In this document: positions 28,401 through 37,190 of the stretch, in pieces
How positions within the stretch are numbered: the stretch's first letter is position 1
Layout of the letters: every line of letters begins with the position of its first letter
Assembly (NCBI GenBank): GCA_028292265.1
Contig: JAQGMR010000009.1
Location: 1 to 62,293 of the forward strand
DNA length: 62,293 nt
Reading direction: 5' to 3'
From: Herminiimonas sp.
GTDB taxonomy: Bacteria > Pseudomonadota > Gammaproteobacteria > Burkholderiales > Burkholderiaceae_D
Notes under the pieces: model-generated
What the model saw: the letters and a program-made list of their open reading frames with translations, nothing else
Told to the model about the DNA's origin: nothing
Databases searched by the model: none
Program-made: the position numbers and the translations under genes

Positions 28401-29254
28401 ACATCGACTGGGGTCCGTTCTTCCAGACCTGGGATCTTGCCGGCCCGTTCCCGGCCATCCTGAAGGACGAGGTCGTCGGCGAGTCCGCGAGCAAGGTCTA
28501 TGAAGAAGGCCAGGCGCTTTTGAAGAAGGTTATCGAAGGTCGGTGGCTTAGCGCCAACGGCGTAATCGCCCTGCTTCCTGCCAACCGCGTCAACGACGAC
28601 GACATAGAAATCTACACGGATGAATCGCGCCAGCAGGTGGCGTTCACCTGGTACGGACTGCGCCAGCAAACCATCAAACCGGTGATTGATGGGGTGGCAC
28701 GTCCCAACCAGTGCCTGGCCGATTTCGTCGCTCCGAAAGAGTCTGGTATTGCCGACTACATCGGCATGTTTGCGGTCACTGCCGGCATTGGCATCGAGAA
28801 GTACGAAAAGCGTTTTGAAGACGCGCATGACGACTACTCGTCCATCCTGCTGAAGTCACTCGCGGACCGCCTTGCCGAAGCATGTGCCGAGCAACTGCAC
28901 GAACGCGTGCGAACCGACCTGTGGGGCTACGCGCAGGATGAAGCGCTCGACAAAAATGCATTGATACAGGAACGCTACCTCGGCATCCGTCCGGCGCCGG
29001 GTTATCCCGCGTGTCCGGAGCACACGGTGAAGGCCGACATGTTCCGGCTTCTGCAATGTGAAGAGATCGGCATGCAGCTGACCGAATCCTTTGCCATGTT
29101 TCCGGGTGCATCGGTAAGTGGTTTTTATCTTGCCCATCCCGAATCGAAATATTTCAGCGTAGGCAAAATCGGTACGGATCAGCTTGACGACATGGCTGCG
29201 CGGCGCGGTGCGTCCAAGGCGGAACTCGAGCGCTGGCTGGCCCCTAATTTGTAG
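25499..29254 (+). CDS. metH: cobalamin-dependent methionine synthase
   Basis: A 1,251-residue protein from the ATG at 25499 ([17 protein letters not shown]); a TTG further upstream is less likely since it falls within the terminator T tract. Domains in order: homocysteine-binding ([14 protein letters not shown]; zinc cysteines in GLNCALGA and [13 protein letters not shown]), methyltetrahydrofolate-binding ([24 protein letters not shown]), the cobalamin cap and Rossmann domain with the DVHDIGKN ligand histidine, and the C-terminal S-adenosylmethionine activation domain (about 900-1251). It is full length, unlike the split form seen in some Burkholderia. It transfers methyl from methyl-THF to homocysteine. 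Confidence 0.96.
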   Translation: MKCYPVSTTEAQLRDLLSRRILVLDGAMGTMIQQYKLTEEDYRGQRFADFAVPGKNVFVKGNNELLTLTRPDVISAIHEEYLAAGADLIETNTFGATTVAQDDYHMGHLAFEMNVQAARLARAACDKYSSPDKPRFVAGALGPTPKTASISPEVNDPAARNVTFDQLVAAYLEQTRGLVEGGADVLLVETIFDTLNCKAALFAIDTFFEESGKRLPIMISGTVTDASGRILSGQTVPAFWNSVRHAKPLTVGLNCALGAALMRPYAEELSKIADTYVCIYPNAGLPNPMSDTGFDETPDVTSSLLKDFADSGFVNIAGGCCGTTPAHIKAIAKIVSDIAPRKLPEIPVATRLSGLEPFTIDDQSLFVNVGERTNVTGSKAFARLILNEQYDEALAVARQQVENGAQIIDVNMDEAMLDSVAAMTRFLNLIASEPDIARVPIMIDSSKWAVIKAGLKCVQGKSVVNSISMKEGEEEFLRQAALCRRYGAAVIVMAFDEKGQADTFERKTEICQRAYRLLVDKVGFPPEDIIFDPNIFAIATGIEEHNNYAVDFIEATRWIKKNLPHARISGGVSNVSFSFRGNDPAREAIHTVFLYHAIQAGMTMGIVNAGMVGVYSELAPELRERVEDVVLNRRPDATERMIEIAGTLKAGGKKEEQNLVWREDTVQKRLAHALVQGITQWIIEDTEEARQELLANGGRPIHVIEGPLMDGMNIVGDLFGQGKMFLPQVVKSARVMKQAVAHLIPYIEEEKQAEERKTGIAAKPRGKIVIATVKGDVHDIGKNIVSVVLQCNNFEVVNMGVMVPCAEILAKAKAENADIIGLSGLITPSLEEMAYVAKEMQRDPYFRELKTPLLIGGATTSRAHTAVKIAQNYEGPVVYVPDASRSVSVAQSLLTPESREQYLQDIATDYERIRVQHANKKAVPLLSIADARKNRSPVSFDGAGAPVKPKFIGRRVFKNMDLAHIAQYIDWGPFFQTWDLAGPFPAILKDEVVGESASKVYEEGQALLKKVIEGRWLSANGVIALLPANRVNDDDIEIYTDESRQQVAFTWYGLRQQTIKPVIDGVARPNQCLADFVAPKESGIADYIGMFAVTAGIGIEKYEKRFEDAHDDYSSILLKSLADRLAEACAEQLHERVRTDLWGYAQDEALDKNALIQERYLGIRPAPGYPACPEHTVKADMFRLLQCEEIGMQLTESFAMFPGASVSGFYLAHPESKYFSVGKIGTDQLDDMAARRGASKAELERWLAPNL

Positions 29255-29453
29255 GGGTGTGTATTGCCGAAATTCTTAAACTTGCAAGCGCCTTGCAATG
29301 CTTGAATCCGCTCGCCATTTTTCTCCGTATATCCGTTACGAGCCGACGATGTGATGCACCGGATTGACCGGGAACCCTTCATGTCGCGGCTTCGAAAACG
29401 CCACTGCGCCGCAGCGGCTTTCAACTCGATAACGAACCATCATGGAGAACCAC

Positions 29454-29729
29454 ATGAACACCACACGCATCCTTGCCGCCGCCGCCCTCTTCGTCGCTGC
29501 TGGCTCCGCTTTCGCTTTGCCCCAGGAATATGTCAAGGCCGACGCTGGCTTCACATCCAGCCTCTCGCGTGCCGACGTCGTTAGCCAGATCAAGGACACG
29601 ATGAACATGCCAGGCGCGAAGGATGGATCGTACCCGTCGGTGAAAGCGCAGGCGGCGACCGTTTCAACACCAATGACGCCGTCGGCACGTAACGCCGGTG
29701 GGCACGCTGACCTGTACTTCGGCGCATAA
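29454..29729 (+). CDS. small exported protein, DUF4148-like
   Basis: A 91-residue product from the ATG at 29454, with GGAG seven bases before it. It has a signal peptide (MNTTRILAAAALFVAAGSAFA). The mature part is short and hydrophilic, with DAGFTSSLSRADVVSQI and the end HADLYFGA. A similar protein is encoded at 38318-38626, sharing the DAGF, S/TR-A-D/E-V and YFGA features. Both resemble the Burkholderiales DUF4148 family, abundant secreted proteins of unknown function. A terminator follows directly, so it is monocistronic. Confidence 0.72.
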   Translation: MNTTRILAAAALFVAAGSAFALPQEYVKADAGFTSSLSRADVVSQIKDTMNMPGAKDGSYPSVKAQAATVSTPMTPSARNAGGHADLYFGA

Positions 29730-29756
29730 ACGATGCGGGCCCGCCCGCAATACAGG

Positions 29757-29788
29757 ACGGCCGGTGGTGAACCGGCCGTTATCTTTTG
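29757..29788 (+). terminator. intrinsic terminator after DUF4148-like gene
   Basis: ACGGCCGG (29757-29764) and CCGGCCGT (29772-29779) form an 8-bp stem with a 7-base loop, followed by TATCTTTT. It lies 28 bases past the stop of the small exported protein gene. Confidence 0.8.
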
Positions 29789-29907
29789 GATAGATTGATC
29801 TTGCGCAAGTGTGAAGCCGCCCGGCAAGACGCTGACGCAAAGGTCGCGACGCCGCCGTTTGATAGTCTGGTGCCCAGAGCCACTATCGCGTTATCCGCTT
29901 CGCAAAC

Positions 29908-31221
29908 ATGACGCATCCATTCTCAAACGCTGCAACCCACAAGGTACGTGTCGTTGCAGTCGCCATCGCATGTATCCTCGCATCACTGGTCGCGATGCTG
30001 CTGGTCATCAATTTTTCTTCGGGTGAAAAGCAGATCACCCAAAAGGTAAACCGGCTCTACTCGCTTGAGGATCCACAATTCCAACGGACCATTGGCGCCA
30101 TGCTCGGATCGCCGATTGTGGAGGGCAACCGCTTCCAGACCCTGCTGAACGGCGATCAAATTTTTCCCTCCATGCTCGAAGCGATACGCGGCGCCCAAAA
30201 ATCGATCAACTTTGAAACGTATATTTATTGGTCGGGCGACATAGGCAGGACCTTCGCCGACGCGCTTTCCGAGCGGGCACGCGCCGGCGTTCCGGTTCAC
30301 GTGCTGATCGACTGGGTTGGAAGCAGCAAGATGGAGCCAGCGCTGCTGGATGAAATGCGCAAGTCCGGCGTGCAGATTCGGAAATTCCATCCATTGCGCT
30401 GGTATACGCTTGGCCGGTTGAACGACCGCACGCACCGCAAGCTGCTCGTGGTTGACGGTCGAATCGGTTTCACCGGCGGCGTTGGCATTGCGCCGGAGTG
30501 GACCGGTCATGCGCAGGATCCGCAACATTGGCGCGACTCGCACTTCCGTGTCGAGGGTCCGGTGGTGGCGCAAATGCAAGCCGTACTGCTGGACAACTGG
30601 ACCAAGACAACCGGCCAGGTGCTGCACGGCACGGCCTATTTTCCGCCCCTCCAGGCATTGCAAGTGGCGGGCGGCCGCGCCCAGGTTTTCAGCAGTTCTC
30701 CCGAGGGCGGCAGCGAAAGCATGCACCTGATGTATCTGCTCGCCATTACGGCGGCCCAGCACAGCATCGACATCGAGAACTCCTATTTTGTGCCAGATGA
30801 GATGACCCGCCATGCGTTGACCGATGCGTTGAAGCGTGGCGTGCGGGTGCGGATTATTACGCCGGGCGACCATATCGACGCCGAGACCGTTCGCGCTTCC
30901 TCGCGCGGCTTGTGGGGGGAGATGTTGCGGCTTGGCGCCCAGATTCATGAATACCAACCGACCATGTTCCACTGCAAGGTCATGATCGTGGACGACTTGA
31001 TGGTGTCGGTCGGCTCGACCAACTTTGACGACCGCTCCTTCCGCATGAATGATGAATCGAATCTGAATATCTACGACGCCGCCTTTGCCAAGGAACAGAC
31101 CTCGGTGTTTGAGGAAGATTTGCGGCATGCCCGTCGTGTGACTTACGCCGCCTGGCAGTCCAGGCCCTGGACCGAAAAAGTACGCGAGCAGGCGGCGGCG
31201 CTGCTGGCGCCGATGTTGTAG
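29908..31221 (+). CDS. cardiolipin synthase-like phospholipase D family protein
   Basis: A 437-residue protein with an N-terminal membrane anchor (VVAVAIACILASLVAMLLVI, about residues 14-33) and two phospholipase D catalytic motifs: THRKLLVVDGRIGFTGG and FHCKVMIVDDLMVSVGSTN. Each provides the HxKx4D residues. The general order matches ClsA/ClsB-type cardiolipin synthases, which join phosphatidylglycerols or add phosphatidylglycerol to phosphatidylethanolamine. Length is close to ClsB, though ClsB usually lacks such a clear anchor. It precedes the type III PKS operon by 149 bases on the same strand, with no evidence for a functional tie. Confidence 0.87.
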   Translation: MTHPFSNAATHKVRVVAVAIACILASLVAMLLVINFSSGEKQITQKVNRLYSLEDPQFQRTIGAMLGSPIVEGNRFQTLLNGDQIFPSMLEAIRGAQKSINFETYIYWSGDIGRTFADALSERARAGVPVHVLIDWVGSSKMEPALLDEMRKSGVQIRKFHPLRWYTLGRLNDRTHRKLLVVDGRIGFTGGVGIAPEWTGHAQDPQHWRDSHFRVEGPVVAQMQAVLLDNWTKTTGQVLHGTAYFPPLQALQVAGGRAQVFSSSPEGGSESMHLMYLLAITAAQHSIDIENSYFVPDEMTRHALTDALKRGVRVRIITPGDHIDAETVRASSRGLWGEMLRLGAQIHEYQPTMFHCKVMIVDDLMVSVGSTNFDDRSFRMNDESNLNIYDAAFAKEQTSVFEEDLRHARRVTYAAWQSRPWTEKVREQAAALLAPML

Positions 31222-31370
31222 GACCCCGCTTATGGCGACCGGCCGGAGAGCCATGACCATGGGGAACTCACCTCTTTAGCGGCACTCAGAGAGGATTGGC
31301 AGGGTATCAACAGTCGCGTTTCCGCACTTCGCAAACCTGCCGCCTTTTCCAATTGCCCTGGAGTGCAACG

Positions 31371-32447
31371 ATGTTCCTGTCTGGTCTCGGCACCGCGACC
31401 CCGCCCGCCACCTACACCAAGCAGGACTGCTGGAACGCCTTTGAATCTTCCGCATGGTATGACCGGCTGAGTCCGCGAGCCCGCGCCATCGCCCAGGCGG
31501 TCTTGACGCGCGACAACGGCATCGAGTCGCGGCAGCTTGCGCTGTCTTCGCTGGACGAGGTGTTTCACATCGATCCTGACACGCTGTCTCAGCGATTCGC
31601 GACGCATGCTCCGCAGCTGGGTTGCGGCGCGGCCCAAAAGAGCCTGCGAAGCGCGGGGCTTGAGCCGGACCAGATTGACGCGGTGGTGGTCAGCACCTGC
31701 ACTGGCTACCTGTGCCCTGGCCTGTCGACTTACCTGATCGAAGGCCTCGGCCTGCGCGCCGATGTCAAGGCATTCGACCTGGTTGGGCAGGGTTGTGCCG
31801 CCGCGCTGCCGAATATGCAACTGGCCCAGGCGCTGGTTCTTTCGGGGCAGGCGGACCATGTCCTTTCAGTGTGCGTAGAAGTATCTAGCGCCGCAATGTA
31901 TCTGGATGAAGATCCCGGCGTCCTGGTTAGCGCCTGCCTTTTTGGGGACGGCGCCGGGGCCGCGATATGGTCGCGCGAGCCGTCCCGCCGTTTCCGCCGC
32001 GTCGAGTGGCGGCGAAGTGCTTCGGTTACAGATCCCGCACAACGCGAAGCGCTGCGCTTCGAGCAGCGCCAGGGATTGCTGCGTAACGTCCTGACGCGCA
32101 AGGTGCCGCAGTTGGCAGCGACACACGCTCATGCGCTGCTTGAAAAAGTGTTGGCCGAGGCCGGTGTGGCGCAATCAGAGATACAGAACTGGATACTTCA
32201 TGCGGGCGGACGCGACGTGCTGCAGTCTCTGGAGAAGCAGTTTGGCGTGATGCCCAACGCGTTTCGCCATAGCGCCGCCATGTTGCGCCGCTATGGCAAC
32301 CTGAGCAGCGCCTTTGTCTATTTCGTACTGGAGGCGGCGCTGGCTGAGAGCGGCCGGGACGCTGGCGCGCCAGATAGCGGATGGTGGTGGCTGTCCTCGT
32401 TTGGCGCCGGGTTCAGCTGCCATGGCGCACTGCTGGCTGTCGCGTGA
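31371..32447 (+). CDS. type III polyketide synthase (chalcone/stilbene synthase-like)
   Basis: A 358-residue thiolase-fold enzyme. The start at 31371 (MFLSGLGTATPP) fits the family's N-terminus. Catalytic residues align with the Cys-His-Asn triad of plant chalcone synthase: Cys142 in DLVGQGCAAALPN, His277 in NWILHAGGRDVL and Asn310 in RRYGNLSSAFVYF. The His-to-Asn spacing equals that in chalcone synthase (33). The enzyme should extend an acyl starter with malonyl-CoA and cyclise the product. It is the first gene of a five-gene operon with methyltransferase, flavoprotein, ACP and ketoacyl-ACP synthase. By analogy with SrsA or ArsB/ArsC the product may be an alkylresorcinol or alkylpyrone, which is an inference. 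Confidence 0.9.
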   Translation: MFLSGLGTATPPATYTKQDCWNAFESSAWYDRLSPRARAIAQAVLTRDNGIESRQLALSSLDEVFHIDPDTLSQRFATHAPQLGCGAAQKSLRSAGLEPDQIDAVVVSTCTGYLCPGLSTYLIEGLGLRADVKAFDLVGQGCAAALPNMQLAQALVLSGQADHVLSVCVEVSSAAMYLDEDPGVLVSACLFGDGAGAAIWSREPSRRFRRVEWRRSASVTDPAQREALRFEQRQGLLRNVLTRKVPQLAATHAHALLEKVLAEAGVAQSEIQNWILHAGGRDVLQSLEKQFGVMPNAFRHSAAMLRRYGNLSSAFVYFVLEAALAESGRDAGAPDSGWWWLSSFGAGFSCHGALLAVA

Positions 32448-32452
32448 AGACG

Positions 32453-33223
32453 ATGCGGATAAACCAGGCCGAGCGCGTGCTGGAACCCGAAGATCTTGAT
32501 CATTTGGATCCGGCTGACCGGCATGCAATACGGTCTCGCGCGGATCTGCGCCGGCTGCATTGGCTCATGGGATCGCGCGGCATCCTGTTGCGTGCTCTGC
32601 GGCGACTGCCGCGTCCGCCGCGACGGGTCCTGGAACTGGGTGCAGGCGACGGCACACTGATGCTTCGCGTGGCACGCAAGTTGGCGAAGAAAGCGAAGAT
32701 GGACCCGGCCGCACCGTGGGCCAAAGTGCGCATCACCCTGCTCGACCAGCACAGGGTGGTTGCGAACGAGACGCTGCACGCGTACCAAAAAGCCGGATGG
32801 CACGCTACGCCGCTCCAAACTGATGCAAACCAATTTCTCGGCACGACAGCTGAACCGGCAGCCGACTGCCAACGCGGCAGCGAAAGCTTTCACCTGATCG
32901 TGGCCAATCTATTCCTGCATCATTTCGATAAGGACGCGTTGCGCACCATGCTGTCCGGTGCGGCACGACACTGCGACGCCTTCATTGCCTGCGAACCACG
33001 ACGTTCAGCACTGGCTTTGTTCGCCAGCCACCTGGTGGCCCTGGCAGGCGCCAATGCCGTCACGCGCAAGGATGCGGTTTTGAGCGTGCGGGCAGGGTTT
33101 CGAAATACAGAACTGTCTGCGCTATGGCCGTCCGGCCCGGGCTGGCGGCTGTTCGAATATCCCGCTGGCCCATTTGGCCATTGTTTTGTTGCCTGCCGTG
33201 ATCCGGCAGCGAATGCGCCGTGA
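32453..33223 (+). CDS. SAM-dependent methyltransferase of the type III PKS operon
   Basis: A 256-residue methyltransferase. Motif I is RRVLELGAGDGTLMLRVARK, followed by ITLLDQH and SFHLIVANLFLHHFDKDALR, the usual class I Rossmann order. The ATG at 32453 is chosen; a GTG at 32444 that overlaps the PKS stop by four bases is an alternative and would couple translation. Its stop overlaps the next start by one base. In the operon it probably methylates a phenolic hydroxyl or ring carbon of the polyketide, as SrsB does in Streptomyces; this is inferred from context. Confidence 0.85.
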   Translation: MRINQAERVLEPEDLDHLDPADRHAIRSRADLRRLHWLMGSRGILLRALRRLPRPPRRVLELGAGDGTLMLRVARKLAKKAKMDPAAPWAKVRITLLDQHRVVANETLHAYQKAGWHATPLQTDANQFLGTTAEPAADCQRGSESFHLIVANLFLHHFDKDALRTMLSGAARHCDAFIACEPRRSALALFASHLVALAGANAVTRKDAVLSVRAGFRNTELSALWPSGPGWRLFEYPAGPFGHCFVACRDPAANAP

Positions 33224-34632
33224 TGGAAACATCATTCGATGCAATCATCGTCGGCGCTGGACCGGCCGGAACCAGCGCGGCAATCATGCTTGCGATGGCA
33301 GGCTGGTCCGTGGCGCTAGTGGAAAAGCAGCAGTTCCCCCGGCGCAAGGTATGCGGCGAGTGCATTGCTGCAAGCGTCTTGCCGCTATTGGGCCAACTCG
33401 GCGTCGGACAAGCGTTGAACGAAGTCGCTGGTGCCGAGCTAAAGCATGTGGCATTGGTTGGCCGTGCCGCGACCGTTTCCGCGCCGCTGCCGGCGTTCGA
33501 CCATCCGACGCACGCATGGGGGCGGGCGGTGGACCGGGAACACCTCGACGGCCTGCTTCTTGCGCGAGCCGGTGAAGTCGGCGTGGCGCTGTTTCAACCA
33601 TGGATCGCCTGTGAAGTTGGCGGTAATCCAGGCAATTTCTTTTGCCGCATCCGCAGCGCGAACCCGGACGTCGACGGCGGCCCCGGGCCGGGCATGGCCA
33701 CCGACGGATCGAGAGCCAGCGTTCGGCTGAGGGCGCCGGTTTTGATCGCTGCGCAGGGATCATGGAGCAGCCTGCGCGGGCTGGATTCCGCAGATGGTCT
33801 GTCGCCGCTGGAGTCGTCCCGCGCGCCCCGTCGGGCCGGTGACCTGTTTGCATTCAAGGCCAACTTCACCGCGACGTCGCTGGCGCCGGGCGTGATATCC
33901 GTACTGGCTTTTGCCGGAGGCTATGGCGGCATGGTGCTGGCACGGGACGGCATCGCGACCGTTGCTTGCTGCCTGCGGCGGGACAGGCTGGCGGCAGGCA
34001 GGATGAGGATGGCAGGCGCAAACGCTGGCGATGCGGTGGAAGCACTCCTGAAAGAAAGCTGCGCTGGCCTGCGCGAAGCCTTGCACGGTGCGGCCCGCGA
34101 GGAAAAGTGGTTAAGCGTCGGGCCGATCCGTCCCGGCATTCGGGTGACCGGCAAGCCAGGCGGCGCCTTCAGGGTCGGCAATGCGGCGGCCGAAGCGCAT
34201 CCTGTCATTGGCGAAGGCATCAGCATGGCGCTGCAATCTTCCTGCCTGCTTGCGGCACGGCTGATTCACGCCCGCGAAGCCGAAGGCACATTGTCTTCGA
34301 CCGTCCTGGAGGCCGTGCGCAAGGACTACGCTCGCGCTTGGGAGGCGCGTTTTTCACGGCGGCTTGCGGTGGCATCGGCTCTGGCCGGCTTCGCAATGCG
34401 TCCGCAAGCCGAACTGCTGCTGCCCCTGATCAAGACCTGGCCTTCATTGTTGATGCATGCTGCCCGTATCAGCGGCAAGGTTCGCCCGGCGGTCCCCGTG
34501 CCTGTGGCCGGCGGCACACCGAGCGCCACCCCCAACCACGCCGTGGACGCGGAAGCGTGGACGAGGCCTGACGGACCTGCTTCGCCCGACCGCCTCGGCA
34601 CTTGCACCTTCAACCCCGGGAACCTGACATGA
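33223..34632 (+). CDS. FAD-dependent oxidoreductase (monooxygenase / geranylgeranyl reductase-like)
   Basis: A 469-residue flavoprotein. The dinucleotide-binding motif is DAIIVGAGPAGTSAAIMLA at the N-terminus. RKVCGECIAASVLP and the second FAD motif RVGNAAAEAHPVIGEGISMAL follow. These match the group comprising aromatic hydroxylases, halogenases and geranylgeranyl reductases. The ATG at 33223 shares a base with the methyltransferase stop. A role hydroxylating the polyketide ring, as SrsC does in forming quinones, is plausible. Reduction of a double bond is an alternative. Residues 170-190 form a Gly/Ala/Asp-rich insertion. Confidence 0.85.
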   Translation: METSFDAIIVGAGPAGTSAAIMLAMAGWSVALVEKQQFPRRKVCGECIAASVLPLLGQLGVGQALNEVAGAELKHVALVGRAATVSAPLPAFDHPTHAWGRAVDREHLDGLLLARAGEVGVALFQPWIACEVGGNPGNFFCRIRSANPDVDGGPGPGMATDGSRASVRLRAPVLIAAQGSWSSLRGLDSADGLSPLESSRAPRRAGDLFAFKANFTATSLAPGVISVLAFAGGYGGMVLARDGIATVACCLRRDRLAAGRMRMAGANAGDAVEALLKESCAGLREALHGAAREEKWLSVGPIRPGIRVTGKPGGAFRVGNAAAEAHPVIGEGISMALQSSCLLAARLIHAREAEGTLSSTVLEAVRKDYARAWEARFSRRLAVASALAGFAMRPQAELLLPLIKTWPSLLMHAARISGKVRPAVPVPVAGGTPSATPNHAVDAEAWTRPDGPASPDRLGTCTFNPGNLT

Positions 34633-34958
34633 GCACGCTCGAACGCCTGCAAACCATCCTGATGGCGAGCTATCCATTGGAGCGGGGCCAGTTGTCGCCC
34701 GATGCCCTGTTGTCGAGCCTGGACATCGACTCGCTCGGCGTGATGGAGCTGCTGTTCGCGATAGAAGACGAATTCAATCTCAAGGTGCCAAACGACACCC
34801 AAAACCTGAAAACGGTAGGCGACGTCGTTGACCTGATCGACCACCTGCAGCAGTCGCAAACGGCAGGGTCTGACGCGGTAATCCAGGCAAACGAGGCCGG
34901 CCGGGCCAATCCGGTCGGCCATCATGAAAACACTGTGGCGGCGCGCCGGTTGCCGTGA
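34629..34958 (+). CDS. acyl carrier protein
   Basis: A 109-residue carrier protein. The phosphopantetheine attachment serine is in SLDIDSLGVMELLFAIED, and the rest of the four-helix core follows (FNLKVPNDTQNLKTVGDVVDLID). The first about 80 residues are the typical ACP; a further 25 residues (from QTAGSDAVIQ) are unusual and hydrophilic. Its ATG overlaps the preceding stop by four bases, and its stop overlaps the KAS start by four. A dedicated ACP in a type III PKS operon suggests supply of an acyl chain, since type III enzymes usually use CoA. Confidence 0.9.
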   Translation: MSTLERLQTILMASYPLERGQLSPDALLSSLDIDSLGVMELLFAIEDEFNLKVPNDTQNLKTVGDVVDLIDHLQQSQTAGSDAVIQANEAGRANPVGHHENTVAARRLP

Positions 34959-36187
34959 AGCGCGTCGCCATTACCGGCATCGGCGTGGTGACACCGCTTG
35001 GGAACGATAGCGCTACATTCTTCAATAATCTCATCGCTGGAAAGTCTGGCATACGGATGCTGGAAGGCGAGCTTGCCCGGCGCCTGACTTCTCCGATCGC
35101 GGCCGTTGCCGACTTCGACGGCGCCGCCCAGTTTCCCGCGCCGCGCCTGCGCATGCTTGACCGGGTTAGCCAGTTCGCCCTGTGCGCAGCCCGGCAAGCC
35201 GTGGCGCAGTCCGGCATCGACTTCAGCAGGGCGCCGGATGCCGCTGGCGTATTTATCGGAACCGGGCTGGCCGGATCACAGACCACCGACGAGGGCTACT
35301 CCACACTTTATGGAGAGCAGTCGGACCGGATAAAACCCTTTAGCGTCCTGATGGCGATGCACAATGCCGCCGCAGCGTGGCTGGCTCTGGAATATGGACT
35401 CGAGGGGCCGAACCTGACCTATTCGACCGCCTGCTCCTCCTCTTCGGTTGCCATAGGCGAAGCGGGGCGCCGCATCGCGAACGGCGAGATGAGCGCAGCC
35501 CTGGCCGGTGGGTCCGAGGCTTGCCTGACGCTTGGAGCGTTGAAGGCCTGGGACGCGATGCGGACGGTGGCGGCAGTGGACCGAGAGAATCCAGCCGCTT
35601 CATGCAAGCCGTTTTCGGCAAATCGGAGCGGGCTGGTTCTGGGAGAGGGCGCGGCGATCTTTGTGCTGGAAGAATGGGACAGCGCCCGCGAGCGCGGCGC
35701 GCAATGCCTGGCGGAACTGGCGGGATACGGATTGTCGACCGACATTGCGCACTTGACGCATCCGAGCGTTGCGGGTCAGTCGCGTGCCATGCTGCGCGCG
35801 CTGCAGAATGCGGGAATGGATGTCGACGAGATCGATTACGTTAACGCGCACGGCACTGGCACGCAGGCCAACGATGCCGTCGAGAGCGCGGCCATTCGCA
35901 GCGTTTTCGGCAGCCACGCGGATCGGCTGGCCGTCAGTTCAACCAAATCAATGCACGGGCACCTGCTCGGGGCAGCGGGAGCGCTGGAGTTGGCCGCCTC
36001 CGTGATGGCGATGCGCGCCGCAACGCTGCCACCAACGATGCATCTGGAGGTACGGGATCCGCAGTGCGACCTGGACTATATTCCACTGGTTGCGCGACCG
36101 GTCACGCGGGTCGGTGCCGTCATGAGCAACTCATTCGCGTTCGGTGGCACGGATGCGGTACTGGTGGCGCGCAACGTCGACGGGTAA
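34955..36187 (+). CDS. beta-ketoacyl-ACP synthase (KAS II / FabF-like)
   Basis: A 410-residue thiolase-fold condensing enzyme, starting at a GTG that overlaps the ACP stop (GTGA). It has the KAS I/II triad: Cys160 in TYSTACSSSSVAIG, His299 in NAHGTGTQAND, His336 and Lys331 in STKSMHGHLLGAAG. The C-terminal NSFAFGGTDAVLVAR motif is typical. With the ACP it should elongate or select an acyl chain. Being separate from the housekeeping fab cluster, it probably works for the type III PKS product. It is the last gene of the operon. Confidence 0.92.
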   Translation: MKRVAITGIGVVTPLGNDSATFFNNLIAGKSGIRMLEGELARRLTSPIAAVADFDGAAQFPAPRLRMLDRVSQFALCAARQAVAQSGIDFSRAPDAAGVFIGTGLAGSQTTDEGYSTLYGEQSDRIKPFSVLMAMHNAAAAWLALEYGLEGPNLTYSTACSSSSVAIGEAGRRIANGEMSAALAGGSEACLTLGALKAWDAMRTVAAVDRENPAASCKPFSANRSGLVLGEGAAIFVLEEWDSARERGAQCLAELAGYGLSTDIAHLTHPSVAGQSRAMLRALQNAGMDVDEIDYVNAHGTGTQANDAVESAAIRSVFGSHADRLAVSSTKSMHGHLLGAAGALELAASVMAMRAATLPPTMHLEVRDPQCDLDYIPLVARPVTRVGAVMSNSFAFGGTDAVLVARNVDG

Positions 36188-36221
36188 GCGAGTGGAAGCT
36201 GAACGCAGTGGGACGAGCGAA

Positions 36222-36282
36222 GTGCGGAGTTGAGTGCGCAGTAAAGCGCGGAGTAAAGTGGGGCAGTGAAGCGCAGAGTGAG
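36222..36282. repeat. degenerate 12-bp tandem repeat, five copies
   Basis: Five successive units of 12 bases (one has 13), GTGCGGAGTTGA, GTGCGCAGTAAA, GCGCGGAGTAAA, GTGGGGCAGTGAA and GCGCAGAGTGAG, share the pattern G-C/T-GCGNAGTNAA. They fill much of the gap between the convergent KAS and YafJ-type genes. The purine-rich strand is the plus strand. No unit is palindromic. Confidence 0.65.
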
Positions 36283-36301
36283 GTGACACTTGTGCCGGCC
36301 T

Positions 36302-37066
36302 TCAGTCCACTGGTGCGCCGTCCACGAAAACTTTCAGTTCACCTGCACCGAACCTGGTCCATTCTTCATTCGTGGTGAGCGGCTGTGTCACGATAATGGC
36401 GACCCGGTCGTTGGGCGTGGTGACTTGCGAAAAATCCACCACCACGTCTTCGTCCGAAAGGCGGGCCTGGGTGAAGGGATATTTGCGCACGATGTAGTGA
36501 AGCTCCGTGGCGCAATGGGCAAACAGGGCCGAGCCGTCCGACAGCAGCATGTTGAATATGCCGTAACCGGCGATTTCTGCAGTCAGTTCGCGCAGCGCGA
36601 CCGTGAGGTCTGGCAAGCTCGGCAGCTCGGGAAAGCGCAAGCGCAATTGCTGGAGGATGTAACAGAATGCCCATTCGCTGTCGGTCGTTCCGACCGGATG
36701 GAACGGGCCGTCAAGGGTAGGCGCGAAATTCTTCAGATCGCCGTTGTGGGCAAAGACCCAGTACCGCCCCCAAAGCTCTCGCACGAAGGGATGGCAATTT
36801 TCAAGGCTGACCCGGCCCTGCGTCGCCTTGCGTATATGGGCAATTACATTGCGCGATTTTATCGGGCAGCTCTTGATCAGGTCCGCAATTGGCGACGCTG
36901 CGGCAGCCTGGTAATCGACGAAATGACGCACACCTGCGCCTTCGAAAAAGGCTATTCCCCAGCCGTCGTTGTGCACATCCGTGCCGCCGCCGCGGGTTGC
37001 GAATCCGGTAAAGCTGAAGACAATGTCGGTTGGGACATTGCAGTTCATCCCGAGTAGCTGGCACAT
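36302..37066 (-). CDS. yafJ: class II glutamine amidotransferase (YafJ family)
   Basis: A 254-residue amidotransferase with Cys2 (after removal of Met1) as the expected N-terminal nucleophile. It begins MCQLLGMNCNVPTDIVFSF and contains GGTDVHNDGWGIAFFE, HIRKATQG, RYWVFAHNGDLKNF and GTTDSEWAFC, which are hallmarks of this family. It would release ammonia from glutamine or a gamma-glutamyl compound. No partner synthetase is beside it, as is usual for YafJ. Its physiological substrate is not established. It faces the T3PKS operon tail to tail. Confidence 0.9.
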   Translation of the reverse strand: MCQLLGMNCNVPTDIVFSFTGFATRGGGTDVHNDGWGIAFFEGAGVRHFVDYQAAAASPIADLIKSCPIKSRNVIAHIRKATQGRVSLENCHPFVRELWGRYWVFAHNGDLKNFAPTLDGPFHPVGTTDSEWAFCYILQQLRLRFPELPSLPDLTVALRELTAEIAGYGIFNMLLSDGSALFAHCATELHYIVRKYPFTQARLSDEDVVVDFSQVTTPNDRVAIIVTQPLTTNEEWTRFGAGELKVFVDGAPVD

Positions 37067-37190
37067 GGCGCGCTGGAGTGAATAGACGAAAGGAGTATGG
37101 CGCCATTATGAACGATGCGGACCGGGTCCACCGCATCAATCGGCGAACCAGCTATTGACACTGCCGAAGCGAACAACTGGAGGACCGGGC

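Noticed and set aside
26900..28828. 642-residue open frame on the minus strand opposite metH
   Set aside because: It is fully antisense to metH, which has all four expected domains. The translation is Arg/His/Asp-rich with no family resemblance, as expected from a high-GC shadow.
29983..31260. 425-residue open frame on the minus strand opposite the phospholipase D gene
   Set aside because: The plus-strand frame has both HKD motifs and a membrane anchor. The antisense product has no recognisable domain.
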